A stretch of 15,745 bases of DNA from Rickettsiales bacterium (GCA_947424985.1 CANDYN010000016.1:1-15745); one strand, 5' to 3'; positions 1 to 7,824 are shown, counted from the stretch's first letter. The notes: generated from the sequence alone by a model not told the origin. Numbers and translations: made by a program.

Positions 1-153
1 CAAGCTAAAAAAAGCGAAATTGACAAACTTTTTGGAATTACAAAGCAAATCGAAGGACACACGATTTGTGCCTTTGGAGAGGCTGCTTCTTGGCCAATTC
101 AGGGGTTAATTCGCAATTTTAAAGATGAGATGTTGATGAGGTGTGTTGATTAA
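1..153 (+). CDS. nuoF: NADH-quinone oxidoreductase subunit F, C-terminal end (partial)
   Basis: This is the last 50 codons of NuoF, read in frame from base 1 to the TAA at 151-153; the start lies outside the window. NuoF is the FMN- and NADH-binding subunit of respiratory complex I, on the cytoplasmic side. The visible sequence holds the highly conserved C-terminal block around ITKQIEGHTIC, followed by GEAASWPIQGLIRNF; the Cys in HTIC is the last ligand of the N3 4Fe-4S cluster in this family. The wording is close to alphaproteobacterial NuoF, which usually reads GDAAAWPIQGLIRHF. The stop overlaps the stop of the convergent gene by 4 bases, with no terminator between them. Confidence 0.95.
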   Translation, partial: QAKKSEIDKLFGITKQIEGHTICAFGEAASWPIQGLIRNFKDEMLMRCVD

Positions 154-1292
154 CGAGACTGCTGATTATCGTTTACAATATTGCCAAATTTTCTTTCTAT
201 AATTTTCTGCCCTATTCCCCTATAAAGGTTATTTTCGTTATTACCATAGAAATAATATCTTATACTAAATTTTCCTAATCCAAATGAATCTGACTTTCCA
301 ATTTCGCAACAACCAAGGGTTTTACATTTAGGAATAACTTTTGTATTTCTATACTTATCATATGTTTTTTTTGATATCATCATGACATACGATCCTTGTT
401 TGTATTGCTCATGTGGAAAAAATGAAGGCATACTTTCCATAATTTCATTGTGTTCTTGATATATCTTTTGGGAGGAACGCTCAAATCTACGAATTACCTC
501 TTTTGCATTATCATCATCGCCTCTATTGCCAATGATATCATTTCTCTTCATATCATTATAATATTTTTCCTTTACCCCCTGAGGAGGTTTCTTAGAAAAA
601 ATACTGCAAAGTTTTTCACAAAAATTTTTTGGAGCTTCAACCTTTGGTGTGTATTTATCAATTTTTCTATTTAATCTATTTCTTAAAAACACCCTACATT
701 GTTTTAATCTTTGCTGCGTTATAGGATCAACTTTTCTCCTTCTTGCCTTTTCAAGAGCTACGGATAAATCTTCCAGCAGCTCAATAATTTTCTCTGGCTT
801 TATGCCGCGTATTACATGTAAACGCTCAACAACTTTAGCAAAAATTAAATCTCCCTCGCAAAGAGATTCAAATATAACTTCTTTTCTGAGTGTTGAATGT
901 ACAGACTTTAATTTGGCATATTGATGAATAAAAGCAGTATACGCTATATCGTCACTATTCATCATCAAATAAGGCTTGGATTTACTTAATTTATGAATAA
1001 GGGATAATTCTATCTTTATAGCATATAAAATATCTTTCGGCATTAACGACGCAGCCAAAAACCCATGTTCACGAAAAGCAAGATAGAGAAGATTCTCATA
1101 AATTTCTTCATTTAGCAAGTTTGCTTTAATTTTGCTCAAAAAATTTACATCTTCAATAATTGCAGCAGCGCAATTTTCTGCATAAATTTTCACATAAACA
1201 TCTCTTTCAAGATCCTCCGGAATATCTTCAACGCCAAAATCTTGCCTGATAACCTCAATATACCTATTTACATCATCCTCTTGTGATTGCAC
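150..1292 (-). CDS. Hypothetical protein encoded directly behind plsX
   Basis: I do not recognise this protein of about 380 residues. It is charged and probably soluble: no signal peptide or membrane segment is visible. The first 215 residues look alpha-helical, with a basic stretch (EKARRRK and later RNRLNRKI) near the middle; the C-terminal part is rich in Lys, Asn, Tyr and Gly and includes a CCEIGKSDSFGLGKF segment. No ATG is available near the 5' end. I chose GTG at 1292, one base after the plsX stop, preceded by GAGAAG at a good distance; TTG at 1310 or 1307 would overlap plsX. Position and spacing imply co-transcription and translational coupling with plsX. In many bacteria fabH follows plsX, so this is an unusual neighbour. 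Function unknown. Confidence 0.75.
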   Translation of the reverse strand: MQSQEDDVNRYIEVIRQDFGVEDIPEDLERDVYVKIYAENCAAAIIEDVNFLSKIKANLLNEEIYENLLYLAFREHGFLAASLMPKDILYAIKIELSLIHKLSKSKPYLMMNSDDIAYTAFIHQYAKLKSVHSTLRKEVIFESLCEGDLIFAKVVERLHVIRGIKPEKIIELLEDLSVALEKARRRKVDPITQQRLKQCRVFLRNRLNRKIDKYTPKVEAPKNFCEKLCSIFSKKPPQGVKEKYYNDMKRNDIIGNRGDDDNAKEVIRRFERSSQKIYQEHNEIMESMPSFFPHEQYKQGSYVMMISKKTYDKYRNTKVIPKCKTLGCCEIGKSDSFGLGKFSIRYYFYGNNENNLYRGIGQKIIERKFGNIVNDNQQSR

Positions 1293-1293
1293 T

Positions 1294-2322
1294 TTATATC
1301 TTCTCAACAATTTTCTTATTCATCTCCTCTTTTACAATCAGATACGCATTCACAATTGCATTTTCAAAACCAAATTGATCTGCGCCTCCATGACTTTTAA
1401 CCGAAACACCGTTAAGACCGATGAACATAGCGCCGTTATAATTATTTGGATCAACGGTTTTCATGCTTTGCTTTAAAGCTCTTTTTGCAAGCCCATATCC
1501 TGTTATTGAAAACAGATTCCTTTTAAACGCTGATGCAAGTAAACCCTTGACTAATCTTCCAAGCCCCTCAGCTGATTTTATTATTACATTTCCGGTAAAT
1601 CCGTCCGTTACAACAACATCGACATCACCCGCATAAATTTCATCCGGCTCAATATTTCCAACGAAATATTTTTTCAAATCAGAATTTTTAATCATTTCAG
1701 CTGCTTCCTGAATATACGCATGTCCCTTCATGTCTTCTGAACCAATGTTTAAAAGTCCGAGCTTTGGGTTCTTTTTTTTCAAAACAACTTTTGCATATGC
1801 AACTCCCATTATGGCAAATTCAAATAAGTTCTTCGCTGAAACTTCGATGTTTGCACCCATATCAAGCAAAACGACCCTTCCTTTCATGCTCGGAACTGTC
1901 GAACAAATTGCAGGCCTGTCAATTTCTTTTACTGTTTTTAAGATTATTTTTGAAAGAGCCATCAATGCTCCGGTATTTCCGCCCGAAACAGATGCGTCAC
2001 ATTCCCCGTTCGCAACAGCCTCAATTGCACACCTCATACTACTGTCTTTACTATGCCTTATTGCAGTTGAAGGTTTCATGTCGGATGGAATATTTTCCTT
2101 GCAATTTACGACTTTGTAATACGATCTATCAATTTTCATTTTTTTCATTTTAGCTTCTATTCTTTCCTCATCTCCAAAAAGAGTGAAAAAAACCGGCTCA
2201 TCTTTGTATGTCGCTAAAAATCTTTTTATTCCTTTAATTGGAACCTCCGGCGCATGATCTCCACCCATTGCATCGATTGCAATATTTACCGGTTTTGTTT
2301 GCATTTTATCTTGTAAATTCAT
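1294..2322 (-). CDS. plsX: Phosphate acyltransferase PlsX
   Basis: PlsX converts acyl-ACP and phosphate to acyl-phosphate, the acyl donor for PlsY in the first step of phospholipid synthesis; it acts as a peripheral membrane enzyme. The 342-residue length is normal. Family motifs are present in order: NIAIDAMGGDHAP near residues 13-25, the SGGNTGAL loop near 113, VLLDMGANIEV near 150, LNIGSEDMKGH near 190, DGFTGNVIIKSAEG near 240, and GVSVKSHGGADQFGFENAI near the C-terminus. The ATG at 2322 lies about 14 bases downstream of the transcription start predicted from a TTGCTT-N17-TATAAA promoter; a second ATG six codons in (MQTK) is also possible. No clear Shine-Dalgarno sequence precedes either. 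The downstream gene begins one base after the stop, so the two probably form an operon. Confidence 0.97.
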   Translation of the reverse strand: MNLQDKMQTKPVNIAIDAMGGDHAPEVPIKGIKRFLATYKDEPVFFTLFGDEERIEAKMKKMKIDRSYYKVVNCKENIPSDMKPSTAIRHSKDSSMRCAIEAVANGECDASVSGGNTGALMALSKIILKTVKEIDRPAICSTVPSMKGRVVLLDMGANIEVSAKNLFEFAIMGVAYAKVVLKKKNPKLGLLNIGSEDMKGHAYIQEAAEMIKNSDLKKYFVGNIEPDEIYAGDVDVVVTDGFTGNVIIKSAEGLGRLVKGLLASAFKRNLFSITGYGLAKRALKQSMKTVDPNNYNGAMFIGLNGVSVKSHGGADQFGFENAIVNAYLIVKEEMNKKIVEKI

Positions 2323-2342
2323 AAAATTTTAACACACCCAAT

Positions 2343-2371
2343 TTTATAAAACATTAATAATAAAAAAGCAA
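2343..2371 (-). promoter_or_regulatory. Predicted sigma70 promoter for plsX
   Basis: On the minus strand, TTGCTT (2371-2366) and TATAAA (2348-2343) are separated by exactly 17 bases. Transcription would start near 2336 and leave a leader of about 14 bases before the ATG at 2322. The prediction rests on sequence match and position only. Confidence 0.55.
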
Positions 2372-2378
2372 TATTTTT

Positions 2379-2408
2379 TTAGCAAAATTTCCTTGCAAAT
2401 TATATAAA
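2379..2408 (+). promoter_or_regulatory. Predicted sigma70 promoter for proBA
   Basis: TTAGCA (2379-2384) and TATAAA (2403-2408) are spaced by 18 bases in the 88-base divergent spacer with plsX. Transcription would start near 2415. That is downstream of the GTG at 2411, which argues for the ATG at 2441 as the proB start. Confidence 0.4.
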
Positions 2409-2440
2409 TTGTGTCATTTTTCCTCAAATTATCTGAAAAA

Positions 2441-3475
2441 ATGTTAATTGTTGTAAAAGTTGGAACAGATAGCGTAATTGGAAATATTAAGAAAATATCA
2501 GAGGATATAGTTGCGTTAAAAAAAGATGGACATAGTGTAATCTTGGTTAGCTCCGGCGCAGTTGGACTTGGGCGTGAGATCTATCCGCCTCTTTTATCAA
2601 GTCCACCTGAAAAGCAAATTTTAGCAAGCCTTGGACAAGTTGAGCTAATCAAAAACTATCAAATCGAATTTTCAAAACACGGATATTTCGTCGGACAAAT
2701 TTTGATTACAAAAAAAGATTTTGAAGGAAAAACGGAAATGGATAGCTTTGAGACTATGATAAATCTTATGCTTTCTAAAAAAAATATCATTCCAATTGTC
2801 AATGAAAATGATTCAATTGCCTTAGCTGAACTTATGTTCACCGATAACGATGAGATCGCTGGAACACTAGCTTCATTTCTTGGTGCCGATAAATTTATAA
2901 TTTTGACAAATGTTGATGGCGTTTATGATGATTTCTTCTCGTCAAATCGTAAAGTTATTTCAAACATAAAGATCAACGAAATTCCTGAAATATCATCTGA
3001 GAAAAGTAGCTTGGGACGAGGCGGAATGCAAAGTAAAGTAAATATTGCAAAAAAACTCGCAAAACTTGGAATTGAAACGATAATTTGTAAAGTTTCAAAT
3101 GAAAACGTATTACAACGAATTATAGACGGCGAAGAAATTGGTACAAAATTTATTCCAGCTAAAAGTAAAAAGACTGATAATATCAGACGCCATCTAGCTT
3201 TTGATGTTGGAATCAAAACCTATGGAGCAATAATTATAAATGAATGCCTTGAGCAATTAATCAAAACCTCGCAAAATGCATTTTCAATACTTCCAGTAGG
3301 GCTTTTATCTCTAAATGGTAACTTTTCCCGTGGAGATATAATTGAAATTAAAAACCAGACCGGAAATCTTTTGGGATATGGACTTGCGAGATATTCCTCC
3401 ACTGAGCTGCTCAAAATTATTGGAAAAGAGGGACAAAAGCCAATTTTGAGATATGAATATATGTATATTTTTTAA
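2441..3475 (+). CDS. proB: Glutamate 5-kinase (gamma-glutamyl kinase)
   Basis: ProB phosphorylates glutamate with ATP, the first and usually feedback-controlled step of proline synthesis in the cytoplasm. From the ATG at 2441 the protein has 344 residues, a little shorter than E. coli ProB. An amino-acid kinase domain comes first: VVKVGTDS at 4-11, VSSGAVGLGRE at 36-46, PIVNENDSIA at 118-127, FTDNDEIAGTLA at 133-144 and GRGGMQSKV at 192-200. A C-terminal PUA domain follows from about 257, with LPVGLLSLNGNFSRGD and LGYGLARYSS. A GTG at 2411 would add ten residues without homology to the family start and lies upstream of the predicted transcription start, so I rejected it. The stop is three bases from the proA start, so the pair is co-transcribed. 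Confidence 0.96.
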   Translation: MLIVVKVGTDSVIGNIKKISEDIVALKKDGHSVILVSSGAVGLGREIYPPLLSSPPEKQILASLGQVELIKNYQIEFSKHGYFVGQILITKKDFEGKTEMDSFETMINLMLSKKNIIPIVNENDSIALAELMFTDNDEIAGTLASFLGADKFIILTNVDGVYDDFFSSNRKVISNIKINEIPEISSEKSSLGRGGMQSKVNIAKKLAKLGIETIICKVSNENVLQRIIDGEEIGTKFIPAKSKKTDNIRRHLAFDVGIKTYGAIIINECLEQLIKTSQNAFSILPVGLLSLNGNFSRGDIIEIKNQTGNLLGYGLARYSSTELLKIIGKEGQKPILRYEYMYIF

Positions 3476-3478
3476 TTT

Positions 3479-4720
3479 ATGGATACGATACATGCGATAA
3501 AATCTGCAAACCTTACAAAAACTGAACTCCAAAACCTCACGCAGGGGAAAATTTCCAAAATTTTATCTGAATACTCACAGCTTTTGGTTAAGAATATTGA
3601 AAAAATATTGATCGAAAACGTAAAAGACTTAAATAAAATGGATAAAAATGACTCAAAATATGACAGGCTTCTTTTAAACGAAGATCGTATAAAGTCAATT
3701 GCTGCGGACGTTCTTAAAATTTCTGATTATAAATTTGACCCATTCAAAACAATCTCAGAAACGATTGGTCAAAACGGCATACAAATAAAAAAATCCGCAA
3801 CACCATTTGGTGTTATCGGGATTATCTTCGAATCTCGTCCGAATGTTACAGTTGATGCGATTTCTATTTGTCTAAAAACCCAGAATGTATGCATATTAAA
3901 GGGATCAGCTGAAGCTGAATTTTCAAATGCGATATTAACAAACTTAGCAAAACAAGTACTTGTAGAAAATAACATAAATCAAGATATCATCACACTTTTA
4001 AAAGCAACTCGTGATGCGGCTTTGGGGCTAATTTCAGCAAGGGGTATTGTGGATTTGATAATTCCAAGAGGCGGCTCCGGATTAATTAATTTTGTTCGAG
4101 AGAATGCGAAAGTTTCGATAATTGAAACCGGAGCAGGGGTTGTTCATGCTTTCATTAATGAAGATTGTGATATTGAAATAGCGCAAAATATAATTTTTAA
4201 CAGCAAAACTCGCCGTCCAAGCGTCTGTAATTCTCTTGATTGCATTTTAGTTTCCGAAAATCAATTACCAAATCTTGCGGATATTTTAACCTCTATAATT
4301 GATTTTGGTGTTGAGATTTTTGCTGACGAAAGATCATATTTGGCACTTGAAAAAATAGGATATAGTGGACTCAAAAAAGCCGATGAAAATAGCTTTGGAC
4401 ATGAATTTTTATCTCTTAAGATATCAACTAAAACCGTGAAAGATATTGATGAAGCAATTGAATTTATTAATCAAAACTCTTCAAAGCATAGCGAGATTAT
4501 CATCACAAAGGACGAGAAGAATGCAGAAAAATTTCTTAAAAATATAGACGCAGCCGTGGTTTATCACAATACATCTAGCTCTTTCACGGATGGAGGATGT
4601 TTCGGCATGATTTCCGAAATAGGGATTTCAACGCAAAAATTACATGCCCGTGGTCCGTTTAGCCTTGATGAGCTTTTGACGTATAAATATGTTGTAAAAA
4701 GCGATGGACAAACAAGGTAA
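3479..4720 (+). CDS. proA: Gamma-glutamyl phosphate reductase (glutamate-5-semialdehyde dehydrogenase)
   Basis: ProA reduces the unstable gamma-glutamyl phosphate made by ProB to glutamate-5-semialdehyde with NADPH; the semialdehyde cyclises to the substrate of ProC, which is not encoded here. The 413-residue length is normal. Family blocks are FGVIGIIFESRPNVTVDA at 110-127, IIPRGGSGLI at 194-203, the catalytic Cys250 in TRRPSVCNS, and SFTDGGCFGM followed by GISTQKLHARGP near 368-392. The usual glutamate after FTDGG (FTDGGEFG in most homologues) is Cys374 here, and the following GAE-type block reads ISE; all other core positions look normal, so I infer an active enzyme. It sits three bases behind proB and ends 32 bases before the convergent tatD stop, with no convincing terminator hairpin between them. 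Confidence 0.96.
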   Translation: MDTIHAIKSANLTKTELQNLTQGKISKILSEYSQLLVKNIEKILIENVKDLNKMDKNDSKYDRLLLNEDRIKSIAADVLKISDYKFDPFKTISETIGQNGIQIKKSATPFGVIGIIFESRPNVTVDAISICLKTQNVCILKGSAEAEFSNAILTNLAKQVLVENNINQDIITLLKATRDAALGLISARGIVDLIIPRGGSGLINFVRENAKVSIIETGAGVVHAFINEDCDIEIAQNIIFNSKTRRPSVCNSLDCILVSENQLPNLADILTSIIDFGVEIFADERSYLALEKIGYSGLKKADENSFGHEFLSLKISTKTVKDIDEAIEFINQNSSKHSEIIITKDEKNAEKFLKNIDAAVVYHNTSSSFTDGGCFGMISEIGISTQKLHARGPFSLDELLTYKYVVKSDGQTR

Positions 4721-4752
4721 ATGGAGCAGGGGAATTAGTATAAGCTCAATCA

Positions 4753-5538
4753 CTACAATGGAATCCTCGAAAAAGCTTTATGAGAATTTTTAAATACCTG
4801 CCCAGCAAATTTTTTGATATCCATTTCGAGATGTTTTGCAAGAAATTCAGCTGTGTGAATCAAAAACGCCGGCTCGTTTGGCTTGCCCCTGTGTGGGATT
4901 GGCGCCAGAAATGGCGCATCTGTTTCGATTAAAATCTTATCAAGTGGGGTAAATTTTATAACATCCTGAATTACCGTTGCATTTTTAAATGTTGAAATTC
5001 CCGAGAAAGATAGATAGCAACCAAGATCTAAGCAACTTTTCGCAAGCCATTCAGATCCTGCGAAGCAGTGCATTACACAAGTAAATTTTTGTCCACATTT
5101 CAAGCGCTTCAATTCATCAATAGTTTGTCTATCAGCATTTCGTGAGTGAAAAATTATCGGGAGTCCAGTTTTTTCTGCAACAAAAGCATGCCTTTCAAAC
5201 ATCTCTATTTGAACCGCTTCGCTTGGATTTTCTGGTCTATAAAAATCAAGCCCAGTCTCGCCAATTCCAACGATTTTCTTATTTTTCTCACATAAATCAA
5301 GAACGAAGTCGATATCAAAATCCATTAAATCAGCACTATCAGGATGGGTTCCAATGCTTGCATAAACATTTTTATATTTTTCAGCAATTGGCAATATTTT
5401 TTCTAGAAACTCAGAAGTTTTTGTTGAAATTGTAATCATTTTTTCAATTTTGTTTTTAAACGCAAACTCGATTACATCATCAAGATTTTTTGATTCTTGG
5501 ATATAATCGAGATGACAGTGTGTGTCAATTATTTGCAT
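4753..5538 (-). CDS. tatD: TatD-family metal-dependent hydrolase (DNase)
   Basis: This 261-residue protein belongs to the TatD family of metal-dependent amidohydrolase-fold nucleases (YcfH/YabD type), linked to 3'-5' exonuclease activity and DNA repair or turnover in the cytoplasm. The complete set of metal ligands is visible: H7 and H9 in DTHCHLDY, E94 in GIGETGLDFYR, H131 in IFHSRNAD, H157 in VMHCFAGS and D207 in LIETDAPFLAP. The RGKPNEPAF block that follows is also typical. The ATG at 5538 is the obvious start because the DTHCHL motif follows at once. The gene lies six bases downstream of the LPP20-like lipoprotein stop, so both are probably transcribed from the promoter at 6234-6261. The exact physiological substrate cannot be told from sequence. 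Confidence 0.95.
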   Translation of the reverse strand: MQIIDTHCHLDYIQESKNLDDVIEFAFKNKIEKMITISTKTSEFLEKILPIAEKYKNVYASIGTHPDSADLMDFDIDFVLDLCEKNKKIVGIGETGLDFYRPENPSEAVQIEMFERHAFVAEKTGLPIIFHSRNADRQTIDELKRLKCGQKFTCVMHCFAGSEWLAKSCLDLGCYLSFSGISTFKNATVIQDVIKFTPLDKILIETDAPFLAPIPHRGKPNEPAFLIHTAEFLAKHLEMDIKKFAGQVFKNSHKAFSRIPL

Positions 5539-5544
5539 TTTTAA

Positions 5545-6210
5545 TTAAGACGCAGAGGCTTCTTTTTCTTTTACAGTTTCAGCTTTTACTTGTTCTTTCA
5601 TAGCTTCTTGAGAAAAACCTGCACCTAAAGTTCTATCAGTAAGTTTTTTAATAGTAGCTTCGTTAACACCCATAGCCTTAAGCTCGTTATACATTTTAAC
5701 ATTATTTTTGAAGTGATTTTCAACTTTTTTAATGTCTATTACAACACGAACATAAAGAGTTCCATCTTTTGGACTTTCGTACATCTCCTTTCTTCTGAAA
5801 CCACTGATATCGAGGCCGTCAACAACACTCTTTGTTACAGCTGAAAATTTCTTCATAGCAACCTCAAGTTTTGCCGTTTGAGCAGCAACAGCACCGGCAG
5901 TTTTTCCAGATTGCCCAGAAATTTCTTGCGTTACGCTATCTTCAACAACTTTATCAACCCTTACTTTAATTTGAGTTGCAAGATTTCCAATTCCATCAAG
6001 AGATGCTTTTTCGATTTGCTCTTTAAGTCCCAAAATTTCAGACTTTTCAGCAATACCAACTGCAGCCAATTCAGTAGAATCTTTAGATATTGCATAAGGA
6101 TCGAAAACCCACTCAGGAAGATCAAGTTTATCAAGATTTCCTCTTTTGTTACACGCAACGAACAAAACCGCAAGCGCGATAAACGACAATTTTAATATAT
6201 CTTTATTCAT
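5545..6210 (-). CDS. LPP20-like lipoprotein
   Basis: This is a 221-residue predicted lipoprotein. MNKD is followed by a hydrophobic stretch and FVAC, so Cys20 would be the lipidated residue after signal peptidase II cleavage, anchoring the protein in the membrane facing the periplasm. The mature part resembles the LPP20 family first known from Helicobacter: LPEWVFDPYA, then an alternating region with Ala/Lys-rich helices, then LYVRVVIDIKKVENHF. That assignment is from recognition of these patterns and is moderately sure. The C-terminus is Lys/Glu/Ala-rich. The ATG at 6210 is chosen over a TTG at 6219 because the predicted promoter puts the transcription start near 6227 and leaves the ATG a leader of about 17 bases. 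tatD follows after six bases. Function in the cell is unknown. Confidence 0.8.
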   Translation of the reverse strand: MNKDILKLSFIALAVLFVACNKRGNLDKLDLPEWVFDPYAISKDSTELAAVGIAEKSEILGLKEQIEKASLDGIGNLATQIKVRVDKVVEDSVTQEISGQSGKTAGAVAAQTAKLEVAMKKFSAVTKSVVDGLDISGFRRKEMYESPKDGTLYVRVVIDIKKVENHFKNNVKMYNELKAMGVNEATIKKLTDRTLGAGFSQEAMKEQVKAETVKEKEASAS

Positions 6211-6233
6211 AAAAAACAAAATTCATTGCACTC

Positions 6234-6261
6234 AATATAACGAAGAATATTTTATTGTCAA
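6234..6261 (-). promoter_or_regulatory. Predicted sigma70 promoter for the LPP20-like gene and tatD
   Basis: On the minus strand a consensus TTGACA (6261-6256) is followed after 16 bases by TATATT (6239-6234). The -35 box lies inside the left copy of the TTGTCAAGCAAAA repeat, so a protein bound to the repeat could affect this promoter. Confidence 0.6.
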
Positions 6262-6348
6262 GCAAAAAATACTTGATGAGCTCATTGCATTCGGTTGTCA
6301 AGCAAAATTTTACACCTTTTTACTCATCCCCAACGCGAAACTTGACAA
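6255..6348. repeat. TTGTCAAG repeats in the divergent lipoprotein promoter region
   Basis: The 13-base word TTGTCAAGCAAAA occurs twice in direct orientation, at 6255-6267 and 6295-6307, starting 40 bases apart. The core TTGTCAAG occurs a third time inverted at 6341-6348 (read CTTGACAA on the plus strand). The outer copies contain the -35 boxes of the two divergent promoters. This could be a set of binding sites for a shared regulator, or simply repeated -35-like sequence; the identity beyond the hexamer favours the first. Confidence 0.5.
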
Positions 6349-6372
6349 GTAGCTATATCGCTGTAGTCTAAT
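6342..6372 (+). promoter_or_regulatory. Possible promoter for the second lipoprotein gene
   Basis: A perfect TTGACA (6342-6347) is followed by TCTAAT (6367-6372) at a long 19-base spacing, or by the poorer TAGTCT (6364-6369) at 16 bases. Transcription would start near 6380, about 15 bases before the ATG. Confidence 0.4.
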
Positions 6373-6394
6373 TTTAGTTTGTTAATTTATATAT

Positions 6395-7105
6395 ATGATT
6401 AAGTCTGTTTTTTATTCACTAATACTAATATTAACAAGTTGTACCTTTGGAGGATATAACTCGAGCAAGGATTTTACACTGGAAAAACATCTAAAACACA
6501 ACGGACACGGAAAAAGTATTGTAATAATGAAAATTGGATTCGCCGATGTGGCAAATAATTCACCTTCGGCACCAAAAAGCATTAAGGGTAGATTTGGTGT
6601 AAATTTTGATGACATAGCTCAAATGCATTGGTGCAAAGAAAAGGGCGATTGTTTTTACACCAATAAACACAATTCAAGTAGCGGACTTATTACACTAAGT
6701 GCATTTTCTTCAGGAACACACGAAACGGGCGGGGTTGTCACCAACCTTTACGCAAAAGATGAAATACCACATAACTATATTGCATTATTAATCGATTCTG
6801 GACAATATAATTTAGATGAAATGATATTAAACGTCAATCCAAAACTTTCCGGAAATTCTCTTTTGGCAAGATTTGAGGTAAAGCCAGATGAAATTGTATA
6901 TTTGGGTGATATAAGTGTAAAAATGTGCAACAGCGGCGGAGATAAACCATCTTATAAGATTGAAATATCCGATACCCATGAACAAGCAATTGGATATATT
7001 AAGGCTAACTTTCCGGTGATTGCTGCAAATAGTATTATAAGACGACCAATTGAACTTGGCAGGGGAAATAATGCAAATGAGGATGTTTGTAATATGAAAC
7101 GCTAG
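6395..7105 (+). CDS. Predicted lipoprotein of unknown function
   Basis: I do not recognise a family with confidence. The 236-residue product starts with a short signal sequence ending in ILTSC, so Cys16 is the likely lipid attachment site and the protein should be membrane-anchored and periplasmic. The mature region looks beta-rich, with KSIVIMKIGFAD near residues 40-51, a Cys pair at HWCKEKGDCF near 79-88 that could form a disulphide, and VKPDEIVYLGDISVKMC near 163-179. The last pattern recalls surface lipoproteins in which a beta domain is followed by a YLGDI-type strand, but this is only a resemblance. It is divergent from the LPP20-like gene across a spacer with shared repeats, which hints at linked control. 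It ends 12 bases from the stop of the convergent coiled-coil gene. Confidence 0.75.
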   Translation: MIKSVFYSLILILTSCTFGGYNSSKDFTLEKHLKHNGHGKSIVIMKIGFADVANNSPSAPKSIKGRFGVNFDDIAQMHWCKEKGDCFYTNKHNSSSGLITLSAFSSGTHETGGVVTNLYAKDEIPHNYIALLIDSGQYNLDEMILNVNPKLSGNSLLARFEVKPDEIVYLGDISVKMCNSGGDKPSYKIEISDTHEQAIGYIKANFPVIAANSIIRRPIELGRGNNANEDVCNMKR

Positions 7106-7117
7106 GAAATAGAGTTT

Positions 7118-7774
7118 TCATTTTTGAACAGTAGATGATGACAAATTAAACTTATGCACTCCAGAATTTACTCTTCTGTGACCGAGTAATGACTGCGTGG
7201 AGCCTAAAGATGTTTTTTGTTTATTTCCGTCATTACCTTTATTGATAACATACTGTGAGCTATAAAAATTAGGCACATTACCTGTTACTATTTTATCATC
7301 AGTAGTATTATCGTTAAAGTTAATCATCGATATATCATTGGTTTTATTAGTAGATTTTGTCTCATCAGATCTACTGATGCTAAGCTCTTTTATTGCCCCC
7401 CGCAATTCCTTTATTTCATTTTGTAGATTTATTATCTCTTCATCTCCCTTCTCAAGCTTGTATCGTAAACTGTTAATTTCATTCCTGAATATATCATTTT
7501 CCTTTTCAAGAATTTTAGCTTTCTTTTTTTCAAACCCTAAAGCACTAGAAGTATTTATCAAATTTTGCTGCAAAGTAAAATTTTGCATTTTAAATGCATT
7601 ATTTTCCTCAATAACTTGTTTCAAAGTTTTCTCTAAAACTATGTTTGCATTAATCGTTCCACGAAGCAATCGTACAACAGCACCAGCTTCTGTAGAGATA
7701 TCATGATCTCCATTTTTATTTATTTCCAAAAGCAAATTTTGAATCACAGCCAAATCATCGTTCTTTTGATTCAT
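7118..7774 (-). CDS. Coiled-coil protein of unknown function
   Basis: This 218-residue protein has no recognised family. Residues of about 45-135 are strongly heptad-like and rich in Glu, Lys, Leu and Asn (for example ILEKENDIFRNEINSLRYK and IINLQNEIKELRGAIKEL), indicating a long coiled coil. The C-terminal 80 residues are Ser/Thr/Asn/Asp-rich and probably disordered. No signal peptide or membrane segment is visible, so it is likely cytoplasmic. The ATG at 7774 is preferred to a TTG at 7792 because the promoter at 7796-7824 would start transcription near 7789. A GAG directly before the ATG is the only Shine-Dalgarno-like feature. The gene lies about 140 bases beyond the tRNA-Gly(GCC) 3' end in the same direction; its own promoter suggests independent expression. 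Confidence 0.7.
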   Translation of the reverse strand: MNQKNDDLAVIQNLLLEINKNGDHDISTEAGAVVRLLRGTINANIVLEKTLKQVIEENNAFKMQNFTLQQNLINTSSALGFEKKKAKILEKENDIFRNEINSLRYKLEKGDEEIINLQNEIKELRGAIKELSISRSDETKSTNKTNDISMINFNDNTTDDKIVTGNVPNFYSSQYVINKGNDGNKQKTSLGSTQSLLGHRRVNSGVHKFNLSSSTVQK

Positions 7775-7795
7775 CTCTTTATAAAAAATCAACTG

Positions 7796-7824
7796 AGAGT
7801 AGAATTATTTAAAATAATTGTCAA
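7796..7824 (-). promoter_or_regulatory. Predicted promoter for the coiled-coil gene
   Basis: On the minus strand a perfect TTGACA (7824-7819) is followed after 17 bases by TACTCT (7801-7796), which keeps the three most conserved -10 positions (T, A and the final T). It leaves a leader of about 15 bases before the ATG at 7774. Confidence 0.5.

Noticed and set aside
1730..2153. Two plus-strand open frames of 129 residues opposite plsX
   Set aside because: They are antisense to a clearly conserved gene, and neither resembles a real protein family.
2411..2440. GTG start extending proB by ten codons
   Set aside because: It lies upstream of the predicted transcription start, and the added residues do not match the ProB family start; ATG at 2441 places VVKVGTDS correctly.
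4721..4752. Possible terminator between convergent proA and tatD
   Set aside because: I could find no stem of useful length followed by a T-run.
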